64,000 nt of DNA from Cloeon dipterum (taxonomy: Eukaryota > Arthropoda > Insecta > Ephemeroptera > Baetidae). Shown here in pieces: positions 12,913-24,889 of this stretch (the first letter of the stretch is position 1; each line of letters starts with the position of its first letter). Where the stretch lies: contig NC_088787.1 in assembly GCF_949628265.1 (NCBI RefSeq), positions 2,098,501-2,162,500 of the forward strand, written 5' to 3'. The position numbers and the translations under genes are program-made. The notes under the pieces are model-generated. The model was not told where the DNA came from. It did no database searches and saw only the letters and a program-made list of their open reading frames with translations.

Positions 12913-13242
12913 ATTGATAGTTTAAATCAAATAATATCTTTCTGTATTTTTAGGGAACCATGAATGGAGATTTCAAAATTGTATACATTTTTTCTAATAT
13001 TATAAATTAAGATCTTTTGACTATAGAGGTTGTTTGCAGTCTAAATATTAAATGATTAATTGGTCAATTGCTTTATTGGCCGACAAAGCCTTTTAGAGTA
13101 GTAGCTAGAACGAATACAATTTGTTGTGTTATCATCAACGATGAACTGCAGCAGGGAGATAATTTGATCGTTTAAAGATATCCAATCTGCATTGACGCGA
13201 GATGAGAGTTGCGGCGGAAAAAAGAAATTTTCAGTCTGGAAA
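12913..13242. other. Spacer
   Basis: AT-rich spacer after LRR copy 2. No gene or repeat recognised. Confidence 0.4.
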
Positions 13243-13410
13243 ATGACGTCGGCTCCGCTGACTGGTGCGCTGATCGCTGCTCTCGCGTGGGCTCTTTTCG
13301 GCCCCCGGGTGTGTCCCCTCGACCCGCCCCTTCTCTCGTTCGACGACGCCGCGGACCAAAATTGCCGCCTCCATGTCGCCCTCTACCACAGCCAACTGCT
13401 ATCGGCCTAG
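13243..13410 (+). CDS. Possible small secreted peptide (55 aa)
   Basis: A short GC-rich frame starts with MTSAPLTGALIAALAWALF, which could be a signal peptide or membrane segment, and continues with two cysteines to a stop. The GC-rich block stands out from AT-rich flanks, which favours coding. No intron, homolog or domain was recognised. It may equally be a first exon of something larger or a chance frame. Confidence 0.25.
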   Translation: MTSAPLTGALIAALAWALFGPRVCPLDPPLLSFDDAADQNCRLHVALYHSQLLSA

Positions 13411-14930
13411 ACGATTTTTTTCAATTCAAATACGACTCACGTCATAGAGATTTTTATGTTTTCTAAGGGTAAGGAGGGAAGGACATGGCATGTAACGTCA
13501 AATGAGCTAACCGCGAGGGCAGCAAGACAATTTGCAGTAAAACGTCAGACAAAGAGGGGTAGAATTTAAATACTTGCTTTAATTAATGAGTGATTCTATC
13601 AACAATCGAATTCGCACTTAATTTTGAGTTTCTTTTTCTTGCTGTCGTGGAGCCATGTGCCATCTCGTGTCCTTTTGCACAACTGTCAAATTTGAGTGAC
13701 GGATACAAAAAATACAAAAATTGACAAAATGTAGATTTAAATTTGTACGCATATCAACGTTAATTAAAATTAATATTGATATGTTTTCCAAAGGGCATAC
13801 TTTTTGTGATAAATTCTTGCAGTTCCTCTTTTTGCGAAACAACCGAATTATTAGAGCCAATTTGATGTAACCACAAATATTTAATTTCCCGCCTTCAAAT
13901 TCAAAATTCTCGCCATCTGCTAGCAGCTTATGAGGAGTAGGGAAATTTAATGAAAGTGTCACACTTTGAAATAGATCTAGCAGTTTTTAATTTATCAAAA
14001 ATACCTCTATCTAGACTCATTTCACGTTTTTAATTTCAATGAATAGAGAATGAAAATATTAATGCTATAGATTTGTATGGATACCCAAAAACCGTCAAAC
14101 AATGACATTTTCAACACAAAATTACACAACAGACAAATCCCATTGTTTGGCGAGCATATATAAACGGACGCGACCAAATTAAAAAAAGAGAATTCAAGAC
14201 GACCGTACCAGCTTACATAGGGAGGACAACCGATGAGATGATGTCATTCCTGCAAGACAAAGTTGCGCCATCGCTGCCGTCCCCGATGTAGCTTTGCACG
14301 CCAGGACTAAAACACGGTATATCACACTTCGGATGTTCACCGAAGTCCCTGACACACCCACTCGGACAGATCCGAGTCTTTATTCCGTCTCACAACCGTT
14401 CCTTTCCTCGCATCAACATTCACACAGCAACGAAGCCAGTCTACTCATTTCGCATTTACCCCAGAGTCGCAGTCCATCAACAACGCAGACAAGACCTTCA
14501 TCTTGAATACAAATTCATAAAATATAGGAAACATCTGCGCATCTAATTGATCTCCTATAGATTTATTATTCTCAGCAGGCACCCTGAGAATTTGATTTTA
14601 AGCAGGTGAAAATATGAAGAATTATTATTTGTTGCTCAGAAAAATGCAGTTTGTTACGTTTAACGTTAATACTAGGACATTTTTTTAACTCCTGAACAAC
14701 GCGTTCCACTTATTTGTTTCTCTTTTATCTACTGCAACTGTGATAGCAAGATTTAGACTTGTTACGGGGAATGTTTTTCGGATAAATTAAAAACTAAAGG
14801 GTCACTTTATGAAATTTTATTGAGAAAATCCAAGACATTTTATTGCTGAGGTTCATGCGGGAGCGTCAATTGAGTGACCTCTACGAACACCTCACAAATA
14901 TAATCTAGAAAAGTGCGGCGGGGATTTTTA
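13411..14930. other. Intergenic, with a repeat of the LRR upstream region
   Basis: About 13540-13640 matches 10840-10935 upstream of LRR copy 2 (shared word CAACAATCGAATT), so a further 5' fragment of that locus lies here. A TATATAAA box at about 14156-14163 is followed by GACGACCG some 40 bp on, which could be a core promoter, but no convincing gene follows. The rest is AT-rich. Confidence 0.35.
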
Positions 14931-14934
14931 ATAT

Positions 14935-15125
14935 TTATAACAGATGATTAGCCCGGTAATTGGTGAGTCGACTGTTAGATGGCACGTCTGGCTGATGAGA
15001 ATGTAACAAAATACGTGAAAATAAAACTATAGGGTCGGCACGCCTCTTTTTGATTGGCCTCCGTTATTTTGACGCCATTTTGACTGCTGACCGGTGGGAA
15101 ACCAAAAAAAGATAGTATCCCGGTC
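14935..15125. mobile_element. MITE-like repeat, copy b
   Basis: Starts like copies c and f with GATTAGCCCGGTAATTGG, then GTAACAAAATAC and CGCCTCTTTTTGATTGG, and ends near GACCGGTGGGAAACC. It is shorter than the others: the part with the CATGCGCAGT words is absent. Confidence 0.6.
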
Positions 15126-15309
15126 CCCGAATAGTTCATTTATACGACACATTGATACCCTCGTTAACTTTCATCAATATCATTTTTTTAAGGAAGCAGC
15201 CGATCGCTAAATCAGCATAGCAGTTTTAGTTGAGCTCAATTCATTTTTATTTTCTTCCTTGCATGTTTTATGTTACATAATTAACAAGAAGAGAAAAGCT
15301 AATTGTAAC

Positions 15310-18300
15310 TTAGAAGACGCACTGGATGTTCAGAGAACGCCCGATGAATGAGAGAATGTCCGTCTGCTCTTCAATCTGAAATAGGATTTTTAAATTTAAA
15401 AAATTGGACGGGTTCCGATCAAGAAATCATAGAAATCTTTATTTGAGAAATTTCTCAAGTTTTAATCTGTTATTGGCGTAATAATTTTTTAATTTTAGCA
15501 CCTCAATTGAAATATTTTGAAGTAATTAATCTAAAATCGCAGTAAAAATAGTAAATCAACCACGGCACCACCTGTTTTCATCTTCAAACACGGATCGGCT
15601 TAGTTTTAAACTAAAAAGAAGATTTGGGTCTCACCCGTTGGGCAATGGGTTTGCCGCCTCCGTGTCCAGCCTTGGTCTCTACCTTGATGAGCAGCGGATT
15701 TGTCTGAAACAGATACAAAAGAAAAATACCAGATTTAAAAGCTGTAGGTTTTGGTTTTCAGCACGTCAAAAGCAAAAAGATTCAGTAAAGTGGTAGGATT
15801 GAGTCTGAAATCGCAGCGGAAGGGCCTTAAATTTAAATTTATTACAGAAATATACGGTGGCGCCATCTGTTTGAGGGTATTTACACAACTGATAAATCAC
15901 CTGGAACTGCTCATCGTTATTTCTGTCCCGAAAAAACACCTGATTCTCGTATAGCCACGCTTATATTTATATTCAGGATCCCGAAAGACACTCACCTGGT
16001 CAGGGTGGTTGCGCAGGGTGTGCTGCAGCTGGGCGATGAACTTGAGAGAGTGGAGGGGCACGATGTGGTCGTCGTGGTTGGCGGTGAGCAGCAGCGTGGC
16101 CGGATATTGCCTCGGAACGTCTTCTTTCGGCGGCACCTTGACGTTGTGTAGCGGCGAGATGGCCAGCAGGTTGGGGAAGTGTTCAGGGTCGTCCGGGCTG
16201 CCGTAGTCGGACACCCACTTGTGGCCCATTGTGAACTTGTGGAAGCGCAGCAAGTCGAGCACGCCGAACTCCGCGATGGCGGCGCCGAAGAGCTCCGGCC
16301 GCTGGTTGATGCACGCCGCCACCAGCAGGCTGCCGTTTGTGCGGCCCTGGATCGTCAGACGGGGGCTGCTCGTGTAGCCCTCCGAAATCAGGTACTCGGC
16401 CGCAGCCTGGAAGTCATCCAGACCGTTCTGCTTGTTCAACAGTCGGCCAGCGTTGTGCCACGACTCACCGTACTCTCTGAAACAAATAGTTGTTGGTTTT
16501 AGATTAAATATGCCATAAATATTGTTCGAATCCATCTGTTCCAAAGTTAAGCGGACATTCAGTGCTGCATAACTCTACACCGACTAGCTACTTGCTGGTT
16601 TCCACCTTTCCAGCATGCGTGATTTGGCTTCACGGGACGTATGTCTAGCGTTTCAAAATGTCCTTGGTGCGGAGGCAAGTAGCCCTTCAGTGGGCTGGGT
16701 CCCTGTGCGACCTGGTGCGCCCATGTTATCCATTCGCACCTGGGTTTCAGCAATCGTGCCCTTCCTGGTCCTTGGACAGGGATAAAAAGAGCAAAAAATT
16801 ACTCACCCTCCGCCTCTGATGTTGGCATAGACGAAGACTCCGTTGAAATGCTGCAAGAAGACCAGTCTCATGACGCTGAAGCAGGGCAGCAGACTGGCGT
16901 AGAAGCCTCCGTATCCATACATCAAGCATGGACTGCTGCCGTCCTTCTTCAAGTCCTTCTTGCGCACGATGAACATGGGCACCTTGGTGCCGTCCTTGCT
17001 CGAGAAGAACACCTGCTCCGTCATGTAGGACGAGGCGTCGAAGTCCTTCAGCTCGGTTTTTCTGTACAGCTGAAATTGCAAAATATTTATTTAAAGCATT
17101 TTTCTCAAAATAACTCCTTACCACAGGCTGAATGACAGGCTTTGACATGTCACACATGTAATACACCCCCGGCGTTAGGAACGAGGATATGAAGCTGAAA
17201 AATAACTCAGGGTACTTTCTATTTTCCGACACGCTGGACACCTTGCCGAGGTCCAAGGGCAGCTGCGTGATCAGATTTCCGGTGGCTAAATCTCGGATTT
17301 GTAGCACACTCTGCATTAAAAGGCATTAATATTCGTTTAAGAATCAAACAATCATGGGTCGAACCGTGACGTCGTGGATGTAGTGAACGACGAGTTTGTC
17401 TTTGTTCGAGAGGACGGCCCAGTCGAGCACGTCCTTTGGGTGCTCAGCCACCAGGGTCCTCCACTGGTCCATGCTCGGATTTTCCAGGTCGATGGTGACC
17501 AAACGGAAGTTGGGCGCGTCCTTGTTTGTGCAGAAGATGATCTTGGACCCCACGTTTGTCACGTACTGGAAAAATCAATTTCGATTAAAACACCTCTTAA
17601 AAAAGTTAACTTGGTTTTCAGTATTTTTCTTTTTTATTATTTGATTAGCAAACCTTTATGCAACTCGGAATTTGTGAAGGCTAAATTGGTTTTTCATTGA
17701 TTAAAATTCAGTTTCTCTTCAGATCGTTGACCACGACCCCTTATTGGATTGGTATTTGATTGGACGCTAATTTGGGAGACCCTAACGATCTGTTCCAAGG
17801 TACCATGACCTGATATCTGCTCCTTGGCCTGTATTTAATGCTTTTTGGAGAACATTTCCCGATTTTTCTCCCTTTCCTGAGGATTTTTCATTCCGGTTTT
17901 TGACTCTTTTGGTCTATTTCTCCTCTTTGACGGACGGTTGCACCCGTCTTGGGGCCGTTTATCCTTTAACGATGACTAACCTCATATTCAGAGTCCAATT
18001 GGTACACAATTTGGGTGAGAGGCAGCAGTCCTTGAGGTCCATCAGGCAGAGAGCCGATCTCGGCAAAGAACACCAAATCATTCTTGCATTTCTTCAGCAC
18101 CGGCAAGATGAAAAGGTAATTGCCGCAGTGGCTCACATCAACATATCTAATTGACAAAATAATAAATAATAACTTAAATCAGTTAAATGGTGAGTCATAC
18201 ATGAAACGCGTCTCGTCGGGGAACTCGGCGACCAAAACGTCCTCCGACTGTGGGGTGTTGAGCCTGTGGTAGAACAGCTTTTGGCACATGGGCGACTCCG

Positions 18301-19162
18301 TCTCGGAGCCGTCTGATTTTCCCTGCTGTTCCGGATACATTTGATATAAAAAAAATAAACGTGAGAAGGATTGTTTTTCTTCAATAGAAAAAGCATTACG
18401 GCATAGAAAATTCCTTTGTTGTCATGCGACCACTCCAACGGGGAAGACTTGACCGTTTTCAGCACTTCTGGATAATCACGCCCTGAAATTCAAAGATTAA
18501 TAAATATAATTATGTAACCAGTATTTTGTTTGTTGCCTTTTTCGGTGTCTCTAAAGTGAATGGTGGTCCTGTCTGAACCGCTTTGGCTCAAGCAGTAGCA
18601 CATGGTTTTGCCGTCCTCGGAAAACTCAGTGTCAGTCAGCGCCACTGTGCCATCCTCGGACAGCTCGTTCGGGTCGAAAAACACGGAGGCCTCGCCGTAT
18701 AAATCATCCTGCACGTACAGCACGCTGAAAAAATTATAGAGGATTAAAATTGATGATAAAGATATGTCCGAATTTTAATTAATAATTCATCATGGCTGGC
18801 CACCCCCTTACGGCCGCCATTTTGATTCGCAAAATACACAACTGCTCTTCTATCGGCAACCAGCAATATTACCTCTGATTCTGGAGACCAGAGTTGTTGT
18901 AGAAGTAGTAGCGGTCGCCATGGCGCGAGGGACACGAGTATTTTGGAAAGTTCATGAGCTGCGTGAGGCGGCTCTTGATTTCCTCCCTGTAATTGAAGTT
19001 TTCCAGGTACGGCTGCGTAATGGCGTTCTGCTTCTCCACGAACTTCTTGCACTCGGGCGAGTCGGGATCCTCGAGCCAACGGTAGGGGTCCTTGATCTTG
19101 GTCCCATGGTAATCGTCCACAACGCTCTCGTCCCTCCTGGCAAACGGATAGTTGAAGGCCAT
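15310..19162 (-). CDS. PREP: Prolyl endopeptidase-like protein (about 706 aa), altered active site
   Basis: Eleven exons on the minus strand: 19162-18873, 18724-18537, 18482-18400, 18325-18201, 18146-17981, 17565-17365, 17310-17122, 17069-16807, 16476-15996, 15703-15635 and 15375-15310. It follows animal prolyl oligopeptidase (about 710 aa) from end to end: [19 protein letters not shown], the seven-bladed propeller, [32 protein letters not shown] and KAGHGGGK. The Asp and His of the triad are kept. The nucleophile motif, normally GGSNGG, reads GRTNGS, so Thr replaces the catalytic Ser; the substrate-binding Arg two residues after the catalytic Asp is His. Exon 2 seems to use a GC donor at 18536-18535. 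Before exon 4 no AG precedes the codons for the expected YPEQ, so the acceptor chosen trims these residues. The start ATG was chosen by homology; an acceptor upstream implies an untranslated first exon. The enzyme is probably weak or inactive. Confidence 0.88.
15500..15910. repeat. Foldback-family fragments in prolyl endopeptidase introns
   Basis: The stretch at 15745-15900 (TTTTGGTTTTCAGCACGTCA, then TTGAGTCTGAAATCGCAGCG and GGCGCCATCTG) matches one arm of the foldback element at 43.04-43.46 kb. A weaker piece lies at 15515-15600. They lie in the introns on either side of exon 10. Confidence 0.6.
16555..16755. other. GC-rich block in prolyl endopeptidase intron 8
   Basis: About 200 bp of GC-richer sequence inside the intron between exons 8 and 9. 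It has an open frame of about 60 codons on the minus strand that does not match prolyl endopeptidase. It looks like an inserted fragment of a repeat, but I do not recognise it. Confidence 0.3.
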
Positions 19163-20300
19163 ACTCGCAACACGATCCTGCACGTTGTCCACTTGCTGCG
19201 GATAAATAGGATCTTCAAGAAATTTTGAATAAAAAATGAATCAAATAAACTGTTTAATTTTGACGAAACCAATATTTTTAATGGGAATTAAAAAGCACGT
19301 ATTGATGATACAAATATAAACTGGCCAGTCCGTACCTGTTTTAATTTTTTGGTACAGTCCGTGCCTGAGACGCTCGCATACCCAAAAGCAGCGGAGTCGA
19401 TAGGGAGAAAAAATGAACATATTTCGCATGCCGCGCATGGAAGGAAGGCAGAAAATACCAATTTTTGAGAAATAATTCAGATTTTTAGTACAGCGTCGCG
19501 ATCTGTATTTAGTTGTTTATTGTTCACACATATATCAAATTACAGTCAATTTAAAATTTGTATGAACAATGGATCTCAGAGAAAACAATTATTATTTAAG
19601 CGTCAGTGTAACAATAAAGGTCTACTTTTTATAGAAGCAATTCGGATTTAAGAGAGAAAATGGGACGACAGAGGGTTGAGAAAAACCTTATTGACTCATT
19701 AATTGGATATCAGAATAATTATTTAAAATGAGATTTATTAAGAGACTTACGGTGAACCGATGCTGCAAGAATCGAGAAAATGTGGTGATAACAACAGCAG
19801 AGTGCCGACGTGTGCACTGCTCGATGTTCTGTCTGACAATGAGCTGCAGCTGCAACGAGAAGAGAGGGGCTGCGCGAGAAACACGTCAGGGGTGAGTTCG
19901 CTCTCTAGCAGTATTTTGTTTCTACAGGTAGATTTTGATCCTCAAAGTACAGTAAATGTCTTATAGCTTTAAAAGGAACACGGTTCTAATTACATTTCCT
20001 TTTTATTTGCAACCTTAGCAAATAAAAATAATTTAATTTATGGCTCAACTTATGTCAAGCATTGTTGTAAAATTGAAATTTAATTTTAATAATTAAAAAA
20101 AAAACAGTAAAAACTGACGAAGCAAGAATGAAAGAGATCATTAACGAGATGAAATATCAAAACGGGTTGCACTATATAATGAATAGAATATTATTTAGTA
20201 AGATTGCCTACAGCCCAACTTGATTGTTATTCCGACGTGCACATAATGATCAAAAATTCATCCCTCCGGCATTTCAACTGTAAATTTCACTAAATTTCCA
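19163..20300. other. Spacer upstream of prolyl endopeptidase
   Basis: AT-rich. The left end should hold the promoter and untranslated exon of the prolyl endopeptidase gene (acceptor near 19204). Nothing else was recognised before the stray Yellow exon at 20.3 kb. Confidence 0.4.
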
Positions 20301-20437
20301 ATCATTGCTTGGTTTTAGGTCGCTGGAAAGGATATTTACTGTCCGTTTACTTTTGCCTTGGCCAAAATGGAACTATTTGGATCACGGTGTTTGATACGAA
20401 TATAAAGAAAAGCCAAGTCAGAGGCTTTTGAACTTTT
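20300..20437 (+). pseudogene. Orphan Yellow-family exon (third coding exon), broken
   Basis: A polypyrimidine-AG acceptor (TTGGTTTTAG) is followed by sequence matching the third coding exon of the Yellow gene at 44.42 kb: the part for CPFTFAL, then GTTTGATACG for the VFD segment and the words for RLL. One base is missing within the FAL-D-Q-N segment, so the frame is lost. No other Yellow exon lies nearby; the intact cluster starts 24 kb away. Confidence 0.75.
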
Positions 20438-20439
20438 AA

Positions 20440-21590
20440 AGTCTAATAGTCCAGGTTCAAACGGAGCGAAGCCAATTATAATTGGCCAGATGATTCAAAA
20501 ACGGAACACGCAAAAAAGGGTTTTTATCACAGCCGCGGTGGGAAATTTTTCACATTTATTCCATTTATTATTCCTTTTTCGCTGATTTGATCTTTTTTTA
20601 ACTCTCAGGACTCTCGGGAAGGATGGCCACACGAGGAAAATGGTGTCTCTTCTGCGACAAATGGATCAAAAACGACCTTCTGGTCAGGTCCAGTTCGTCA
20701 AGAATGGACGAGGAGGTGGAGGAATATTGGAAACTTCATGAAAAGTCGCTTGCCCATTTAACAAAGAAGAAGGCACGTGGCGAATTTCCTAATGTTACGT
20801 GGGATGGACACACAATCTACGCTTCTTTCGCAGGTAAAATGTTGAATCGCTTAATTTTGGAAAAAATATCACGATGAATTTTTGTGTTCAGCTGGAGAAA
20901 AGATTTTGGACTTTCAGCAAATGAGCCAGACGACGAGAAAGCACGGCTACACCCTTCTTTCCTGAAGGCGATTGATAAAGTCAATGATGGTGAATAATTA
21001 TCCTTTCATTTCAAGTGAGACGCGAATTCTAAAAGAATTTTAATATTTAGTCAGAAAGTTCGAATTATTTTACTTATGTGATCTTTTTAATTTAAGCCCA
21101 GTGATTGCAATAATTATGTATATTTACTTCCGAAATAAACAATACAATGTGAGCCCGTTCAAACTAATAAATTTTACTACGAAGAAAAACATTTTCTTTT
21201 GAAATATCTAGGATTATAATCGAGGATGCACGCGTCGTCCTGCTGGCAGAAGACGATGTTGGAGGCGTAGCAGGGGTCGTCGTAGAGTTTTGGGGAGTAG
21301 GCGGGGACGCACGCCTCCGAGCCTTTGTCGTAGAAGTTTGGCTCGCGGACGTAGCAGGCGTAGAACCACAAGTGCCACGTTGCCGCCGTGCCACCGGAAT
21401 TCGCTTGGCTTCTGGCCGACGTCTGACGCAGACACCCAGAAAGAACCATTTGCTCCTATTTTGATTATTGAAATATGCATTAAATCACGACAAACATAGC
21501 GATAAGATTTAGAAAAGACTAATTTTTTCATAAAGTTACATAGAAATAATTTTCCGACCCAAAAGTCCAACGCGACGTGCGAACTTTTTT
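20440..21590 (+). pseudogene. Internally deleted copy of the TUT locus
   Basis: 20440-20951 repeats the TUT 5' region, first exon (intact, start codon 20623) and most of the second exon. At about 20952 it jumps directly to the last few codons of the TUT gene (CTGAAGGCGATTGATAAAGT) and its 3' flank, so the catalytic middle is missing. The copy then continues through the minus-strand Cys-rich exon (about 21180-21400) to the point matching 7.17 kb. Identity to the parent is high, so the event is fairly recent. The 84-codon first exon frame is open, but no functional product is expected. Confidence 0.85.
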
Positions 21591-22391
21591 CCCGCTCAGT
21601 GGTGAGAGTGCTGCGAGTGGCGCAATTATAAGTGAGAGCTAATTTTAGGTGGCGGGCACGTTAAGGAGATAAGACAAAGATTAACTAAATAGCAATTTAC
21701 GAACAGTTAAACAGATATATTTATTGGTCGATTTCTTGATTTGCGTGATACCGCGATTGAATTGATCTGAAATTCTGTTTTAAATCATTCTAATATTTGA
21801 TAGCCTTAAAATCCATCTAAAATAACAGCTCAAATTAAAGGAAAAAAGCCAAAGTTTGCACTCTGCTACTAAATCCCATTAATAAAATAATTATGATTTT
21901 TTTCTGTTCGAGTTCTCCATAACCGGTACAAGAGAGAACTGATTTACAAGAATTTCCGGATTAAACCGCATCAAACCATTCAAATTTGTTAGAATTTTTA
22001 AAAATTTGACGTTAAATTGAGATATCATTAATTAAAAATAACGAAACGTAAGAAAAACTTAAATATTTAAAATTTTTCACCGGTATCTATGAACGATTCG
22101 AAATTAACTTGCATAATCGTAACTTTTAGTTCCTTGGTTTTGCCGCTGGCGCCAGTAGCCAAGCCAATTGCCAATTTAGCCATCTGTGTCCCGCCAATTC
22201 CTACTTCACGTCACGCTCACTTCATTCCTCCCGCTATTTTTCTTTATCAGTGTACAACATATATTATTACGAAGGACCAAGTACACGAAGCAGAGCAACT
22301 TTGCGACCAGCAATTAACAAAAAAGAGCGATTAGTGCTGCAGCTGCCAACTAGAACCGTGTTGCTTCGTTACTCCTCAGAGAGCACGCACC
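21591..22391. other. Upstream region of BTB gene 2
   Basis: Inverted, diverged copy of the 2.22-2.90 kb region upstream of BTB gene 1 (shared word GTTTGCACTCTGCTACTAA, among others). It should hold the promoter of BTB gene 2. Confidence 0.55.
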
Positions 22392-24303
22392 ATGGCTGAG
22401 AGTCAGATGACACTGGCATCAAAGAAGCTGAAGGCCCTGAAGGAAGGGATCGTGACCGACGTGGTCTTCCTCGTCGGTGCGACTGATGCCACCGCGCAGG
22501 TATTTAACGGGCGGATGATGTTTATATTTTTATCTAGAGACTCATTATTATTTTCAGGAGATTCGAGCCATTCGGTCAGATCTCGTGGTGAGCAGCGAGT
22601 TCTTCGTGAGCCTGCTGGACAGCCCTCTGACCGTGAAACGCGACGGGAAAATCAGGCTGAAGAACGTTGAGCCAAAAGTCTTTCAACTGCTCATCGAGTA
22701 AAAGTAATGTGAGACTTTTACGCGCTAATATTTGTTTCCTTTAAATTCGAGGTTTACTCACCTGAGTGGTCAGCTGGTGTCGGAAGTGGACAGTCTGGAC
22801 ACTTGCTTACAGTTGGCAGTGGCAGCAGATGAATACATGATTGATGAACTGGGATCTGTGTGCTCGAAGCTGCTCGAGGACCAGTTCCTCACCGTGGACA
22901 ACGTGTGGACAGTGCTGAGTGAGAATTTCATGGTGGAAGCCGTTGCCTCAGCTTGTCTCAAGGTACAATTAAATTGAATATTTGATTGGTTCTGACGTAT
23001 GATTGTGTAGGTTCTAGGCTCGAAGGCAAGTGACTGTTTGAAGCATCCGAGTTTTCTCGAGGCCAGTGAAGAAGCAGTTAAGCTCTTCTGCATGTTGGAT
23101 AACTTGAGTATTGGATCTGAGTCTGAGCTACTTGCAGCTTTTCTTGAATACATCAATACAAAAAGGAATCAGAGGTATATAGTAGATATTTTTAATTAAA
23201 AAATTGAAAGCTGATTTTTTTTCGCTTTTGGCAGAGAGTTGTTTCGGCAATGCTTTCTGCCTTGCCTTCGACTTCTTGCTCTTGACTCTGCAGACCTCAC
23301 CAAGGTGTTTCCCATGCTCACTCTCGAGGAGAAGACCAGCATTGCGGCCTGGAAAAGCCCTCTGATGGCTGAAGAGAAGCCTCAGCTCGCTTCCGGCCTC
23401 TGTCCAATCTCTAAACAGAGATTAGAAATCATCGAAATTCCTGGCCAGCAGACGTTGAATTTGGTTTCAGACAAGCATGTCCTTTGCGTTAGAGACGTCT
23501 TCTCTGCTGGACACTACTTCACTTGTATATTTGACGTATGTGAGAGTTTGAGAGGAGGTCCTGCTCGCTGCTGGGTATCACTTGAACTTTGCCCGAAAAG
23601 AAGCATCAAAATCTATGGCTTTGAGCTTTTCAATGTCCTGGATTTTACTAGAGGAGGACTCCGCGATAGTACGAAGTAAATATTCTCAAAAATACATTTC
23701 CAAATTTCACACCTGATGTAGAGCCAGGGTGAGGCTGCCGCGTATACTAGGGGTCTAAATGTGTTGAGTTCCAGAGACTCGCTGCTCATTATCTTTCGTT
23801 CCATTTATAAATTAACGAGGCTATATTTTTCTTTTACATAGTTGGCAGCACAGAATAACTTATCGCAAATTTATGCTAATAGTGTTCATTAATTTTTCAG
23901 AACAAATTATTTATTTCAAAATCCGTCTGGAAGGTTCGTCCAAATCACCTCAACCGTTGATGATCAACGCACACGCGTGACACATTGCCTCTATGAAGTT
24001 GTGGAACTTCCAGTACACAATTTTCCTTTGGATGGCTGGACTTCCGTCAAGCACGCTGTTGGTGTTCCTGCAGGCGGGTCATTCACTCTGAAGGTATTTT
24101 TCACTGCATTTTGCGTCTTGAGGACAAAGAAGTTCACTGAGGATCTGGTGAAAAGCATCAACTCAAACTTTGCCGTTGATGCCTTCAGTAAAATTGAAAT
24201 TTCTCACAATATCAAACTGTCTGAACACCTGAACAAAAATTTTCCAGCTGACACCAAGTTATGCATCTTCAAATCAATTAAATTCACTGACAATGAGATC
24301 TAA
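22392..24303 (+). CDS. BTB-BACK domain protein, copy 2 (488 aa)
   Basis: Six exons: 22392-22499, 22558-22697, 22752-22962, 23011-23174, 23235-23675 and 23901-24303; exons 2, 3 and 4 have exactly the same lengths as in copy 1. The joined frame is open. BTB and BACK parts are well conserved with copy 1, while the C-terminal exons differ more and contain small in-frame length changes. Keeping all six exons and frames while diverging suggests both copies are under selection. Role as for copy 1. Confidence 0.85.
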
Positions 24304-24889
24304 ATTGAGATCGTTATTTGACTAAGCATTCCAACACTATGTTTTGTTCTAGAAGTTCAAACCACTCACCTACTCAGCAAACGTATTTTATTTTGAAATG
24401 AACTTCCAAGTTAAATCAAAATCTATACTGTAGCATTCAAAATAAAAGTTAACAACTTAAACATTTGCGAGCAGAATACTTTGTGGTTGATATTATTTCA
24501 TTTCAATGCATAAATGAGTTTCCAAACTCCAAACAGAACAAAACTCCTAATAATTAATTCCGTTAAACGGCAATTTTGTTTCAATTTAATTAAAAACAAT
24601 TTAACGATCTAAATTAAATCTTTTGCGCAATATGTATCGTTCATGAAGAGGCGCACATACCAAGTTTATGGCACCTCTGCGTAACCTCTACAATTAATCC
24701 TGGGACTAATTTAAAATTAATTTAAACGAATGAGATAAATATCTTAAATTAGCAAAATATAATAAACATATTTAATTTATACTTTAAATGAAGACAAATC
24801 AAAAGTTTTTTCTTGGAATATTGGAAAATTTTCATAGAGAAATAATTGAGAACATGACGTTAATTTTTTGGCAAAATATCCCCGGGGCG
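24304..24889. other. 3' flank of BTB gene 2
   Basis: AT-rich; a possible polyadenylation signal AATAAA lies near 24441. No gene seen. Confidence 0.45.

Noticed and set aside
14150-14506. Gene after the TATATAAA box near 14.16 kb
   Set aside because: The only frame following it (70 codons, Ser/Thr/Pro-rich) has no motif, homology or splice support.
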